A DNA stretch of 64,000 nucleotides from Eubacteriales bacterium (GTDB lineage: Bacteria > Bacillota > Clostridia > Lachnospirales > Lachnospiraceae): contig JAUNOY010000015.1 in NCBI GenBank assembly GCA_030536995.1, positions 1-64,000 of the forward strand, given 5' to 3'. Every line of letters begins with the position of its first letter. Positions within the stretch are counted from its first letter, which is position 1. The notes beneath the pieces were generated by a model that worked only from the letters and a program-made list of their open reading frames with translations, searched no databases and was not told the origin of the DNA. Of this stretch, positions 46,068-54,659 are shown piece by piece. The position numbers and the translations under genes are program-made.

Positions 46068-47234
46068 ATGGATCCAAGATATGCAAAAGTATTTAAACCC
46101 GGTACATATCCCGGACTTACTTATGTGACCAGGCAGCCCAGAACAATGGGCTATACCTATGAGGAACGATTACGGCAAAGTCTGTCTATCGAAGGATATC
46201 TTACGTACATCATTGGTCCATCCAAGATTGGAAAAACTGTATTATGTGAAAATGTAATAGGCGCAGATAATATGATTTGTATGTCCGGAAATGATTTTGT
46301 GAAAGAAAGGGATTTTTGGTCGGGGATTGGAAAAAAGGCCGGCATATCCATGGAAGCTGAAATCAGCGAGCGAAGTGGTGTTTTCTCAGAAAATGAGAAT
46401 AAAGCAACAACCATCACAAAGAATTATACGGGAAACAAAGACAAGATTCTCCAGTATTTCAAAGAAACCGGAAAAGTATTAGTTTTGGATGATTTTCACT
46501 ATGCTCCTGAAGAGATTCAGTATGACATTGCCTGTCAGCTCAAAGAAGTTATACGACTTGGGTTCAAAGCAGTGGTAATTTCTTTGCCTTACCGTTCCGA
46601 TGATGCAATACGTTTAAACCCTGATCTTACAGGTCGGATTTCTGTTATAGAAATGGAACCTTGGACTGATAAAGAGCTCCAGATGATCGCACAAAAAGGT
46701 TTTATGGAGTTGGGAATCTCTGTTTCATCTGGACTAATGGAACGAATGGCGATGGAAAGCATCCATTCCCCTCAAATGATGCAGGCTGTTTGCCTTAATA
46801 TCGGACTTTTGCCATTAAATTTTTCAGAAATAACAGATAAGATTATAGAAGAGAGCTGCCGCTTTACATGCGCAAATCTTCCATATGCAGATGTTGTAAG
46901 AATTTTAAAATCCGGACCGCCAACCCGTGGACAGCAGCGTTTGAAATATGATATGAAAGATGGTTCAAAACGTGATATTTACAGTGTGATCTTGAAAGTA
47001 CTTGCAGATAATCCACCATTGATCGAACTTAATCTGAACGAACTGACTGAGCGCATCCAAAACAACGTTCAAAATGCAAAAATAACAACCAGAAAACTTC
47101 GAGACTCTTTGAAAAACTGGCAAAAACTCATAGAAGAACAGGGAGCTTTATATCAGGTATTCGAATGGAAGGACGACAAACTTCACATTTCTGACAATTT
47201 ATTTCTTTTTTATATCAGGTGGAGTGAGGTGTGA
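46068..47234 (+). CDS. AAA/STAND-like ATPase of a two-gene nuclease cassette
   Basis: The 388-residue protein has a P-loop GPSKIGKT (50-57), a Walker B strand KVLVLDDFHYAP with Asp141-Asp142, a sensor-like SLPYRSDDA segment and a helical lid. A winged-helix-like C-terminal part follows. It fits ORC/STAND-type regulatory ATPases rather than motor AAA proteins. No signal or membrane segment is seen. AGGAGGG precedes the ATG. The stop lies two bases before the next gene's ATG, so they are made together. Inferred: a sensor or regulator that controls the partner nuclease; the target is unknown. Confidence 0.8.
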   Translation: MDPRYAKVFKPGTYPGLTYVTRQPRTMGYTYEERLRQSLSIEGYLTYIIGPSKIGKTVLCENVIGADNMICMSGNDFVKERDFWSGIGKKAGISMEAEISERSGVFSENENKATTITKNYTGNKDKILQYFKETGKVLVLDDFHYAPEEIQYDIACQLKEVIRLGFKAVVISLPYRSDDAIRLNPDLTGRISVIEMEPWTDKELQMIAQKGFMELGISVSSGLMERMAMESIHSPQMMQAVCLNIGLLPLNFSEITDKIIEESCRFTCANLPYADVVRILKSGPPTRGQQRLKYDMKDGSKRDIYSVILKVLADNPPLIELNLNELTERIQNNVQNAKITTRKLRDSLKNWQKLIEEQGALYQVFEWKDDKLHISDNLFLFYIRWSEV

Positions 47235-47236
47235 AT

Positions 47237-47992
47237 ATGAAAGAATCTAATTTGATAGAAGATGGATATCGTATTTTGGAAATCAGGGATATTTCCGAAA
47301 AGAAATCCCGGTTTCAGGAATGGCGTGAAAGGTTACTTTCTTTTTATAAACAAGCAGATTTATCGGTTTACAAAGAAGTAATGTTGAGAACACACTTTGT
47401 AGAAAATGAATTTTCACAGAATGACAGCTTACAGTCTATAACAAAGGCAGTGACAGAAACTCTTTCTTTTCTGGTAAACAAAGATAACTCTGGTGTACAA
47501 TGTTGGGATTCAAAGGATGCCCTGATTTTTATTCAGAGAGGATTAGATGGATTTTATCGCTATATAAAAGCGATGTATCAAGATCCTCCTCATAAACGTG
47601 GCACACTGACTTTAGAACTTTTAAATGAGTTTTCTGTTGGAAATGAATATGATATACAGAGAATGCTTTATGCCTGGCTCCGACCAGTGTTTCCTACAAT
47701 ACGTACAGAGGTAAATAGTGATAACGGGTACAGCGGTATGCGGGCAGACCTTTATCTCGAAGAATATGATCTTATCATCGAGGTAAAATGTACTCGTCCC
47801 AGTATGTCTGAAAAAACGCTTACAGAAGAACTTGGTGCTGACTGTTTCCATTATCATGCTAAAAATCTTTATATCTATGTATACGACAAAGAAAATCTGA
47901 TAAAAAATCCGGAAGCTTATAAGGCTGCATTCAGGAGAAGTACAGAAAAAGCAGGAAAAGAAATCCGGATGTTTATAAATCAAAAATACTGA
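47237..47992 (+). CDS. DpnII/MboI-like PD-(D/E)XK nuclease
   Basis: The 251-residue protein has a helical N-terminal half and a C-terminal restriction-nuclease fold. Catalytic candidates are Asp171 in MRADLYL and Glu182-Val-Lys184 in IIEVKCTRPS, the D...ExK pattern. The segment LYIYVYDKENLIKNPEAY is typical of the DpnII/MboI-like REase family. I chose the ATG at 47237, after GGAGTGAGGTG; an in-frame GTG six bases upstream overlaps the ATPase stop. With the ATPase it forms a compact cassette ended by a terminator. Anti-phage defence is a reasonable inference, not shown. Confidence 0.82.
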   Translation: MKESNLIEDGYRILEIRDISEKKSRFQEWRERLLSFYKQADLSVYKEVMLRTHFVENEFSQNDSLQSITKAVTETLSFLVNKDNSGVQCWDSKDALIFIQRGLDGFYRYIKAMYQDPPHKRGTLTLELLNEFSVGNEYDIQRMLYAWLRPVFPTIRTEVNSDNGYSGMRADLYLEEYDLIIEVKCTRPSMSEKTLTEELGADCFHYHAKNLYIYVYDKENLIKNPEAYKAAFRRSTEKAGKEIRMFINQKY

Positions 47993-48040
47993 ATCCATTA
48001 GATTTTATCGAGACAGAGGTACGGACATCTAGACTTCCAT

Positions 48041-48063
48041 AAGGCTCCTTTTGGAGCCTTTTT
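48041..48063 (+). terminator. Terminator of the ATPase-nuclease cassette
   Basis: AAGGCTCC, a four-T loop, GGAGCCTT and a T-run, 49 bases after the nuclease stop. Confidence 0.92.
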
Positions 48064-48221
48064 ATGTATCCTAAACAACAAAAAGAAAAGGCATTAGATT
48101 ATCCTACAAGAAAGCTTTCTATGGGAGATTTTTGTTTATGTTTATTTCATATATTTACACTAGATTGTTTTTCTCTTTTGAAAAGCGCCCCGGCGGGGAG
48201 CCGGAGCGCTTTTTTAGGATG
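48064..48221 (-). repeat. Orphan 3' flank repeat (no giant gene attached)
   Basis: On the minus strand this is an almost exact copy of 27028-27185: the GC hairpin and the 120 bases beyond it. The constant part on the gene side of the hairpin is absent; instead the sequence switches at AGGAT into the 5' end of a Spo0A-C-like gene. Confidence 0.88.
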
Positions 48222-48250
48222 CTCTGGATTAAAACTTCTTCCGTTGTCAT
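48216..48250 (-). pseudogene. 5' remnant of a Spo0A-C-like gene
   Basis: On the minus strand an ATG at 48250 opens MTTEEVLIQSI, matching MTKEEALIRSI of the 32959-33348 gene, then breaks into the repeat hairpin after about 11 codons. The sequence upstream of it (48251-48320) also matches the corresponding leader of that gene. Confidence 0.8.
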
Positions 48251-48373
48251 AGTATGTAGTTTTCCTTTCGTATGTTTTTCTTTATCATACACCCAAATCT
48301 ACTATATCCGTAAATCGACAATACATTCCGTGGGTAATATTTGAAAAGAGATGGAACGGGGATTTTTGCTTCA

Positions 48374-48423
48374 TGTCGAAAAGTATCTCTGGCGTTGAAG
48401 AAATCTTTCTGTTACAATATTTA
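48374..48423 (+). promoter_or_regulatory. Spo0A-type box and promoter of AAA-ATPase copy 3
   Basis: TGTCGAA (48374-48380) lies 14 bases before TTGAAG/TATTTA with 17-base spacing (48395-48423). The rest of the leader differs from copies 1 and 2 at many positions, but the box is exact. Confidence 0.6.
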
Positions 48424-48452
48424 TATAGAATATACGGGAAGGGGGAAGCACA

Positions 48453-50138
48453 ATGAATCATAAACCATTACCGATAGGAACCGATGATTTCAAAAAGCTG
48501 ATTTCAGAAGGCTATTATTATATAGATAAGACTCTTTTTATAAAAGAACTGTTAGATAAAAAAGGGGAGGCAAACCTGTTCACCCGTCCCCGGCGTTTTG
48601 GGAAAACCCTGAACATGAGTATGCTCCGTTACTTTTTCGAGGATACGGGAAATGAAGAAAGCAATGCCGAAAATAAGAGACTTTTTGATGGACTGGAGAT
48701 CATGTCTGCAGGGGAAAAATATCTTTCTCATATGCAGAAATATCCGGTCATTTCCCTGTCCTTAAAGTCTGCAAAACAGCCGACATGGGAACTGACTTAT
48801 GAAAGTCTGAAAGAATCCATTGGAAATGAGTTTCAGCGACACAATGAAATTTTATGTCAACTTCAAATAGATACAGACAGAGAAAAATTTAATAGGCTGC
48901 AGAAGCAAAAAGGAGAACCGGGAGATTACATCACAGCGATTGCTTTTCTGTCAAAATGCCTCCATGAAGCTTATGGGAAAACAGTCATTATCCTGATTGA
49001 TGAGTACGATGTTCCATTGGAAAATGCTTATTTCAATGGTTTTTATCAGCAGATGATTGACTTTATCCGTTCTCTGTTTGAGTCCGCCCTGAAAACCAAT
49101 CCCCATCTCTATTTTGCTGTGATCACCGGATGCCTCAGAATCACAAAGGAATCCATTTTTACTGGGCTTAACAATCTTGCTATAAATTCTATTATGAATA
49201 TTCCATACGGGGACTGCTTTGGGTTCACTCCAGAGGAGATAGAGAAGCTTTTGGCTGATTACGAACAAACAAACGCTTTTTCCCAGATCAAAGAATGGTA
49301 TGACGGATATTTGTTCGGGAACAGTGAGATATACAACCCGTGGAGTGTGCTAAATTTCCTCACCAATGCAGATGGTCTGCAGCGGGCTTACTGGTCAAAT
49401 ACAAGTTCTAACGACATTGTGAGGACACTGATAGAAAAAGCAGATCTGTCTGTACGGGCAGAGATTGAGGAACTGATTGCCGGAGGAACCATCGAAAAAC
49501 CGGTACATGAAGATATCACTTATCAGGACATTTACAGCTCCGATGAGAATCTTTGGAACTTCCTGTTTTTTACGGGATATCTCCGCAGTAGCGAGTGGAG
49601 GATGATAGATGATCAGATTTATGTAACTCTTTCTATTCCCAACAAAGAGGTGTGTCAGATTTACAAAATCAAAGTCCTCGGATGGTTTAAGGAAGCTGTG
49701 GGACAGAAAAACCTGTCGCCTCTTTATCGTGCTATTCTGGAGGGAAATGCTGATGGATTTCAGGAAAAACTGACCGGACTTTTACAGGATACCATCAGCT
49801 TTTATGATAATGCAGAGGCTTTTTATCACGGATTTATGGAAGGGATACTGACAAATATGAAAAGCCATATCGTAAAGTCCAACCGTGAGTCTGGGGACGG
49901 TCGGTACGACGTTCTGATCCGTAGCCTGGATGTTACAAAGCCGCTGATACTTATGGAATTTAAAACAGCAAAGAATTTTCCATCCTTGGAAGAGCGGGCG
50001 AAGGAAGCCCTTGAGCAGATTGCAGAAAAAGGATATGACCGGGAATTTAAGAACGAAGGATACCAGAATTCCATCCGTTATGGTATTGCCTTTTATAAGA
50101 AGAACTGCTGTATAAAAAAAGAAGAAGTGACCTTATAA
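48453..50138 (+). CDS. AAA-ATPase-like / PD-(D/E)XK protein, copy 3
   Basis: At 561 residues it has the RPRRFGKT loop, ILIDEYD Walker B and a C-terminal LILMEFK nuclease-like motif. Its first 25 residues (NHKPLPIGTDDFKKLISEGY) differ from copies 1 and 2. Residues about 114-160 match copy 1. The region from about residue 237 to 400 (NLAINSIMNIPYGDCFGFTP and on) is clearly a different lineage, and the C-terminal 160 residues converge again. It is therefore a mosaic relative to the other two. GGAAGGGGGAAGC precedes the ATG. Confidence 0.88.
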   Translation: MNHKPLPIGTDDFKKLISEGYYYIDKTLFIKELLDKKGEANLFTRPRRFGKTLNMSMLRYFFEDTGNEESNAENKRLFDGLEIMSAGEKYLSHMQKYPVISLSLKSAKQPTWELTYESLKESIGNEFQRHNEILCQLQIDTDREKFNRLQKQKGEPGDYITAIAFLSKCLHEAYGKTVIILIDEYDVPLENAYFNGFYQQMIDFIRSLFESALKTNPHLYFAVITGCLRITKESIFTGLNNLAINSIMNIPYGDCFGFTPEEIEKLLADYEQTNAFSQIKEWYDGYLFGNSEIYNPWSVLNFLTNADGLQRAYWSNTSSNDIVRTLIEKADLSVRAEIEELIAGGTIEKPVHEDITYQDIYSSDENLWNFLFFTGYLRSSEWRMIDDQIYVTLSIPNKEVCQIYKIKVLGWFKEAVGQKNLSPLYRAILEGNADGFQEKLTGLLQDTISFYDNAEAFYHGFMEGILTNMKSHIVKSNRESGDGRYDVLIRSLDVTKPLILMEFKTAKNFPSLEERAKEALEQIAEKGYDREFKNEGYQNSIRYGIAFYKKNCCIKKEEVTL

Positions 50139-50160
50139 TGTTTCACTCGTAAATAGTCAC

Positions 50161-50215
50161 AAAATCTCCCAAAGAACATCAGGGATTAAAAACCTTGATT
50201 TCTAGGGAGATTTTT
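50161..50215 (+). terminator. Terminator of AAA-ATPase copy 3
   Basis: Same hairpin as after copies 1 and 2 (AAATCTCCC with GGGAGATTT outside), followed by TTTTTCTCTTTT that merges into repeat R4. Confidence 0.8.
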
Positions 50216-50345
50216 CTCTTTTGAAAAGCGCCCCGGCGGGGAGCCGGAGCGCTTTTTTAGGAATCTTATAAATCACCCAAAATGGATTATTTCATTTTCA
50301 ACATATCCAAGCAGGATTGTTTAACGAGTCAATCAATCTTTTGGA
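50216..50345 (-). repeat. 3' flank repeat R4 with terminator
   Basis: Constant 3' flank of the giant genes; the GC hairpin (about 50225-50255) sits back-to-back with the terminator of AAA-ATPase copy 3. Confidence 0.88.
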
Positions 50346-53300
50346 TTATTTAACTGTTACTTTCTTTACATTTGACCATGGGCTGAATACTTTCTTGCCA
50401 TCTTCAGATGTTCTGTTGAATGCGTGGAGACCTGCATAGTAGGTTCCTTTCTTCACGTTCTTGAAGGTAGCTGTTACAGTATTGCCTTTGATGTTTTTCT
50501 TAACAAGTGTGCCGTACTCTACCGGGCGTTTTTCGCCTGCTACAGTTGCAACCTTGCTTCCGAGAACTACGTCATAACCATCTGCGTTAGAAGATTTTGT
50601 ATAAGTAACGGTTACTGTGCTGCCTTTTACTTTCACACTTGTGATTGCAGGCTGGGATGGTGTGATAGCAGATACAACGAATGGGTAAGCATTTGACCAG
50701 TCGCTGAAGATCTTCTTTCCGTCCTCGCCACGTTTCCAAGCATGGCAGTATGCGTAGTATACATCCTGTCCTACATATGTGAAATCTGTAGATGTGTTAA
50801 GGATGTTTTTGTTTACTTTATCGTAATCTTTGTTATTGATACAGTCTTTGTCTGTGGAGATTACATAGTCGTATCCTACAGCGCCTTCAGATTCTCCAGA
50901 AAGAACAACTGTTGCTTTGTTTCCAGAAACATTTACTTTTTCAATAACTGGAGTTTCCGGTTTTTCTTCCGGAGTAATAACTACTGCAGATACAGTCTTA
51001 GAACCCTTGTAGTTCTTGCTATTCTCTTTAGCAGTTACAGTTACTGTATTAGCTGCTTCATCTTTTGTAACAACATAATCACTTGTTGCAACATCAACTC
51101 TGCCACATTTAACGATAACAGTAGCACCATTATCTTTAACTGTTACATCAGCATTTGCAAGATCAAACTTGTCAACGCCCCAGTTGAACTCTAAATCCTG
51201 AACACCCTGGTTAATTTTATAACCGTTCATAGGAATAACTGTTACTTTTAAGGACTGAGTTGTAGTAACTTCTGTTGCAGTTGGATATTCAAGTTTATAA
51301 TCTACACCTTCAACAAGATCTTTTCCTTCAACATTTACTTTAACTACAGGTTTTACTGGAAGACCACCCGCATATGTACCATTAGATACAGATACATTTC
51401 TACGTGTTACACCTACCTGCTCAATATCAAATGTCTCGGCGTAGAGTACATTTTCAACCTTGTTTCCTGCAGCATCAGTATAGACACCATCTTTTACGCC
51501 TGCCCCAGTATAATTACCTGCATAGCTTCCTTTTGCAATTGCAAGAACGGCACCTTTCTGAACGCCATCTACTTTTTTACCATATACGTTATCTACATAT
51601 TTGATTTCGTAATCTGTACCTTCTTTAAGAGTTACACCTGTGACAGTAGTACCATTGGACTTAGTCAATGTTGTTCCAGCAGTTTCAAGAACTGTTTTAG
51701 CAGCTTTAAATTCTGTACCATCAAATTTATGGTTAAGAGTTACAATCTTCAGACCATTTTCGTTGTAGAATGTAAAATCCCCACCTTTGAGCATCTGACC
51801 TGTAATTTTAAATGTAATTGTCTTGGTTCCTGTGAAATTACCGTTCTTTGGAGTTAAAATAACAGTACCTTCACCAATATTAACGTTTTCACCATAAGAT
51901 AAGGTGAAGTTATCCTTTACGTTAATAACAACATCATTTAAACTAGCTTCAATATCTGCATATCCAGGCTCAATGCTGTATCCACTGTAAATCTGACTTG
52001 GAACAGTTGCTTTGAGATCAGCAGCATCAGCAGCGGTAATTGTAAAGTTTACACTGGTATCTACATCTGCACTAAATCCTTCACCCTTAACGCCTGTAAT
52101 TACCATTGTTGCAGTTCCAACATTTACATTATTAGTTAAAGATTTAACTTTATATCTATCTGGCGCAATAACTCGTCCATCTACTACAACATCAAAATCA
52201 GGTTTGATAGCAACACCAGCGTATGTATAAGATGTTTTCTTAAGCTTGATGTTTTCTGCTTTCAGAACTCTATCCGTGATTGTAGACTTAAACTCTTTAA
52301 CGCTTACCTTAAAGTTTTTGTTTTTAAGATAATTATTGACATCTGTTTTTAATGTAACAACTACCTTGTTGTCAATTTTATTTTCGTTTTCGAAAGAATA
52401 TTTCTCAACAACAAAATCAGTTCCCTCTACTAAAGTAAACTCTTTGCCATCTTTATTTTTAGCCTTAACAACAAGGTTCATAGCTTCTTTATAATCTTCT
52501 GGCTTGGTTGTATCTTTTAACTCTACAAACTTACTTACAGATACGGTATCAGCAGTTACTTCAGCTGGATTAATAGTAAATTCAATGACTTTTCTACTTC
52601 CAGCATAACTTCTGAGACCTTTGATGATAATCTGTCCTTTACCGGCATTAATGTTAGCACCAAATTCTACAGTATAGTCTTCTGGTGTAAGATTTACTCT
52701 TTTACCTGTTTCTTTATTAATGACAGTAACATTACCGAGTTTCTTAACATCTTTTAAAATTCTCTCACCAGTATATTCTTCGTCCTGTCCAGCATATTTC
52801 ATATTGCTGAATTCTGCTGTCTCAAGAGAGGATGCTACGATATATAATTTAGCAGTTGTACTGCCTTCAACATTTGTATTGTTAGTAGCAGGAGTCACTG
52901 TTACATCATGTTCTCCCTGTGTGGAAGCTGTAGAGGTAATAACAACATCTCCGGCTAATGTTAATTTTTCTTTTGTTGTTTTATCATAGTAAGTAGCGTC
53001 TGTTGATTGAACCTGTACAATGTTTCCATTTGCATATGGCTGCTCTGGAATAACGACATCTACTGTGGATAAATCACGTTTAGAAATTGCAAAAGCATTA
53101 GTTGGTGCAACTATAACACCACTACTAATTTCATAGTTTTTATATTTGCCTGTTGTAGCAGTCGCAATTGCAAATGAAACCTTTGCATCAACTTCATTTG
53201 TTGTATTAAATGTATTGCCAGCTTTTGCATATTCTACTGGAATAGTATCTACTGTTGTGGTTGTTTCTCCTGGAATGTAGTTGTTAAGTTCAACTCCAGA

Positions 53301-54275
53301 TTTTTTATCAACGAGTTTCACATCAGATTTGAATACAGGAATTGCATTTCCGGTATATGGTTTAGATGTTGTTACAAACTCTGCCTTAACCCAATCATTA
53401 ACATTATCTTTTGTTAATGTTAATGGAGCAATTTTGTAATTTACAACGATGCTTCCTGTATATCCAACTTTTTTAGAAGAAACATATACATCAACACCTT
53501 CATCAGTAACATTTACTGTGTCACCTTTTGTGCTGCCTGGTGTATATTCAAAATCACTTACTGTAAGACCGTATTTAGCAGCTTTTGATCCACCAACAAT
53601 ATTATTCAGATCAAGCTGATCAACAGTAGGAACAATAGCTTTTCCTGTATATGTGGTATTGAAATTTTTAAATCCATCAACATCACGCTTTTCATTAATG
53701 TCAACAGGTTTTACTGTAAAGGAATCGGAGGTCCAATCCCATACAATTGTATTATTATTTTCAGCATAAACATATAATTTATACTGTTTATTAGACATCT
53801 CTGGAGTTGTTTTAATACTAGCCTTTAAAGCGCCATCTTTTAAGGTTGCAATTTCACCAACCTGACCGTTAGAATCTTTCCAGACTGCTTTAAGTGTAGC
53901 ACCTTTCGTTTCTTCAGTAGCGTCTGCATTTGGTGTAACCTTGATGTCTGTTTCTATTGTTTTCTCTTTACCATTTTCATCGGCCCATACAATTTCTCCA
54001 TTTACAACTCCTGAAAATGGGGTTGCAGAAATATCAAAACCATGTCCTTCAACTACAGGAGCCTTTGCTTCAGCAGCAACTTCTTCATCAACAACCGGAG
54101 CTTCATCAACAACTTCAACTGGTGCTTCTACTTCAGATGTAAACGCTGCGTCTGTTCCATCAGTAAACTCAGCAGCCCATACCGGCACATTAGAAGTAGC
54201 CAGCATTGCAACAGCAAGAGAAATGCTCAGCGTTTTCTTCGCCATGCCCTTCTTTGTGTTTTTAATTTTCGTCAT
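50346..54275 (-). CDS. Giant secreted Ig-like repeat protein, paralogue 4 (subfamily B)
   Basis: The 1309-residue chain has the shared signal peptide and an acidic spacer of its own (VEAPVEVVDEAPVVDEEVAA). Its YTG-type repeats align with paralogue 2: PEDYKEAMNLVVKAKNKDG, YAGVAIKPDFDVVVDG, GNFTGTKTITFKITG and the LPVKPVVKVNVEG block. The Fn3-like C-terminal modules are nearly identical to the others. Unlike the rest it has a near-consensus sigma-A promoter about 80 bases upstream and no TTGCTG/TAGCAA dyad. No cell-wall anchor is seen. The ATG at 54275 follows GGAAAGGGGAACTATAAC. Confidence 0.85.
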   Translation of the reverse strand: MTKIKNTKKGMAKKTLSISLAVAMLATSNVPVWAAEFTDGTDAAFTSEVEAPVEVVDEAPVVDEEVAAEAKAPVVEGHGFDISATPFSGVVNGEIVWADENGKEKTIETDIKVTPNADATEETKGATLKAVWKDSNGQVGEIATLKDGALKASIKTTPEMSNKQYKLYVYAENNNTIVWDWTSDSFTVKPVDINEKRDVDGFKNFNTTYTGKAIVPTVDQLDLNNIVGGSKAAKYGLTVSDFEYTPGSTKGDTVNVTDEGVDVYVSSKKVGYTGSIVVNYKIAPLTLTKDNVNDWVKAEFVTTSKPYTGNAIPVFKSDVKLVDKKSGVELNNYIPGETTTTVDTIPVEYAKAGNTFNTTNEVDAKVSFAIATATTGKYKNYEISSGVIVAPTNAFAISKRDLSTVDVVIPEQPYANGNIVQVQSTDATYYDKTTKEKLTLAGDVVITSTASTQGEHDVTVTPATNNTNVEGSTTAKLYIVASSLETAEFSNMKYAGQDEEYTGERILKDVKKLGNVTVINKETGKRVNLTPEDYTVEFGANINAGKGQIIIKGLRSYAGSRKVIEFTINPAEVTADTVSVSKFVELKDTTKPEDYKEAMNLVVKAKNKDGKEFTLVEGTDFVVEKYSFENENKIDNKVVVTLKTDVNNYLKNKNFKVSVKEFKSTITDRVLKAENIKLKKTSYTYAGVAIKPDFDVVVDGRVIAPDRYKVKSLTNNVNVGTATMVITGVKGEGFSADVDTSVNFTITAADAADLKATVPSQIYSGYSIEPGYADIEASLNDVVINVKDNFTLSYGENVNIGEGTVILTPKNGNFTGTKTITFKITGQMLKGGDFTFYNENGLKIVTLNHKFDGTEFKAAKTVLETAGTTLTKSNGTTVTGVTLKEGTDYEIKYVDNVYGKKVDGVQKGAVLAIAKGSYAGNYTGAGVKDGVYTDAAGNKVENVLYAETFDIEQVGVTRRNVSVSNGTYAGGLPVKPVVKVNVEGKDLVEGVDYKLEYPTATEVTTTQSLKVTVIPMNGYKINQGVQDLEFNWGVDKFDLANADVTVKDNGATVIVKCGRVDVATSDYVVTKDEAANTVTVTAKENSKNYKGSKTVSAVVITPEEKPETPVIEKVNVSGNKATVVLSGESEGAVGYDYVISTDKDCINNKDYDKVNKNILNTSTDFTYVGQDVYYAYCHAWKRGEDGKKIFSDWSNAYPFVVSAITPSQPAITSVKVKGSTVTVTYTKSSNADGYDVVLGSKVATVAGEKRPVEYGTLVKKNIKGNTVTATFKNVKKGTYYAGLHAFNRTSEDGKKVFSPWSNVKKVTVK

Positions 54276-54659
54276 GTTATAGTTCCCCTTTCCTTAATAT
54301 AACTATTTCTTTTTTGGGTAAAGATTCCTAGACATAATCTGTCTGTTACGATTAATATAGTGCTTTCAAAGCTTTTTGTCAAGGGTAATCCTTAAATTTT
54401 TTACGAATTTTTTAAATTTCACAAACTGTAAAAGCATTTGATTTCCTTTGTTTTCTCGCGGTCAAATCAATAAATTGTAACAATTCGAGGTTGTATTAAC
54501 ATGAGACACAATATCATGTATTTATAAAGAAAATTTTATGTTTGCAACTCTGACTGTAATTACTTTTGAAGTAACCTTATAAGAAGAATTGAAGCGGACT
54601 ATTATCCTCAAAGAAAGCAGGGACTTTTTCTGTCCCCACTTTCAAGAATACTTTTCTAA
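54276..54659. other. Intergenic region upstream of giant gene 4
   Basis: It carries the promoter of giant gene 4 and an AT-rich stretch without a gene. A small GGGAC/GTCCC stem (about 54622-54639) stands just after the Rpn-like gene and may help end its transcript. Confidence 0.5.
54354..54382 (-). promoter_or_regulatory. Consensus sigma-A promoter of giant gene 4
   Basis: On the minus strand TTGACA (54377-54382) and TATATT (54354-54359) are spaced by exactly 17 bases; the 5' UTR would be about 70 bases. Confidence 0.85.

Noticed and set aside
26945-50345. CRISPR-like array from recurring repeats
   Set aside because: The repeats are long 3' flanks spaced by kilobases and in both orientations, with no short regular spacers or cas genes.
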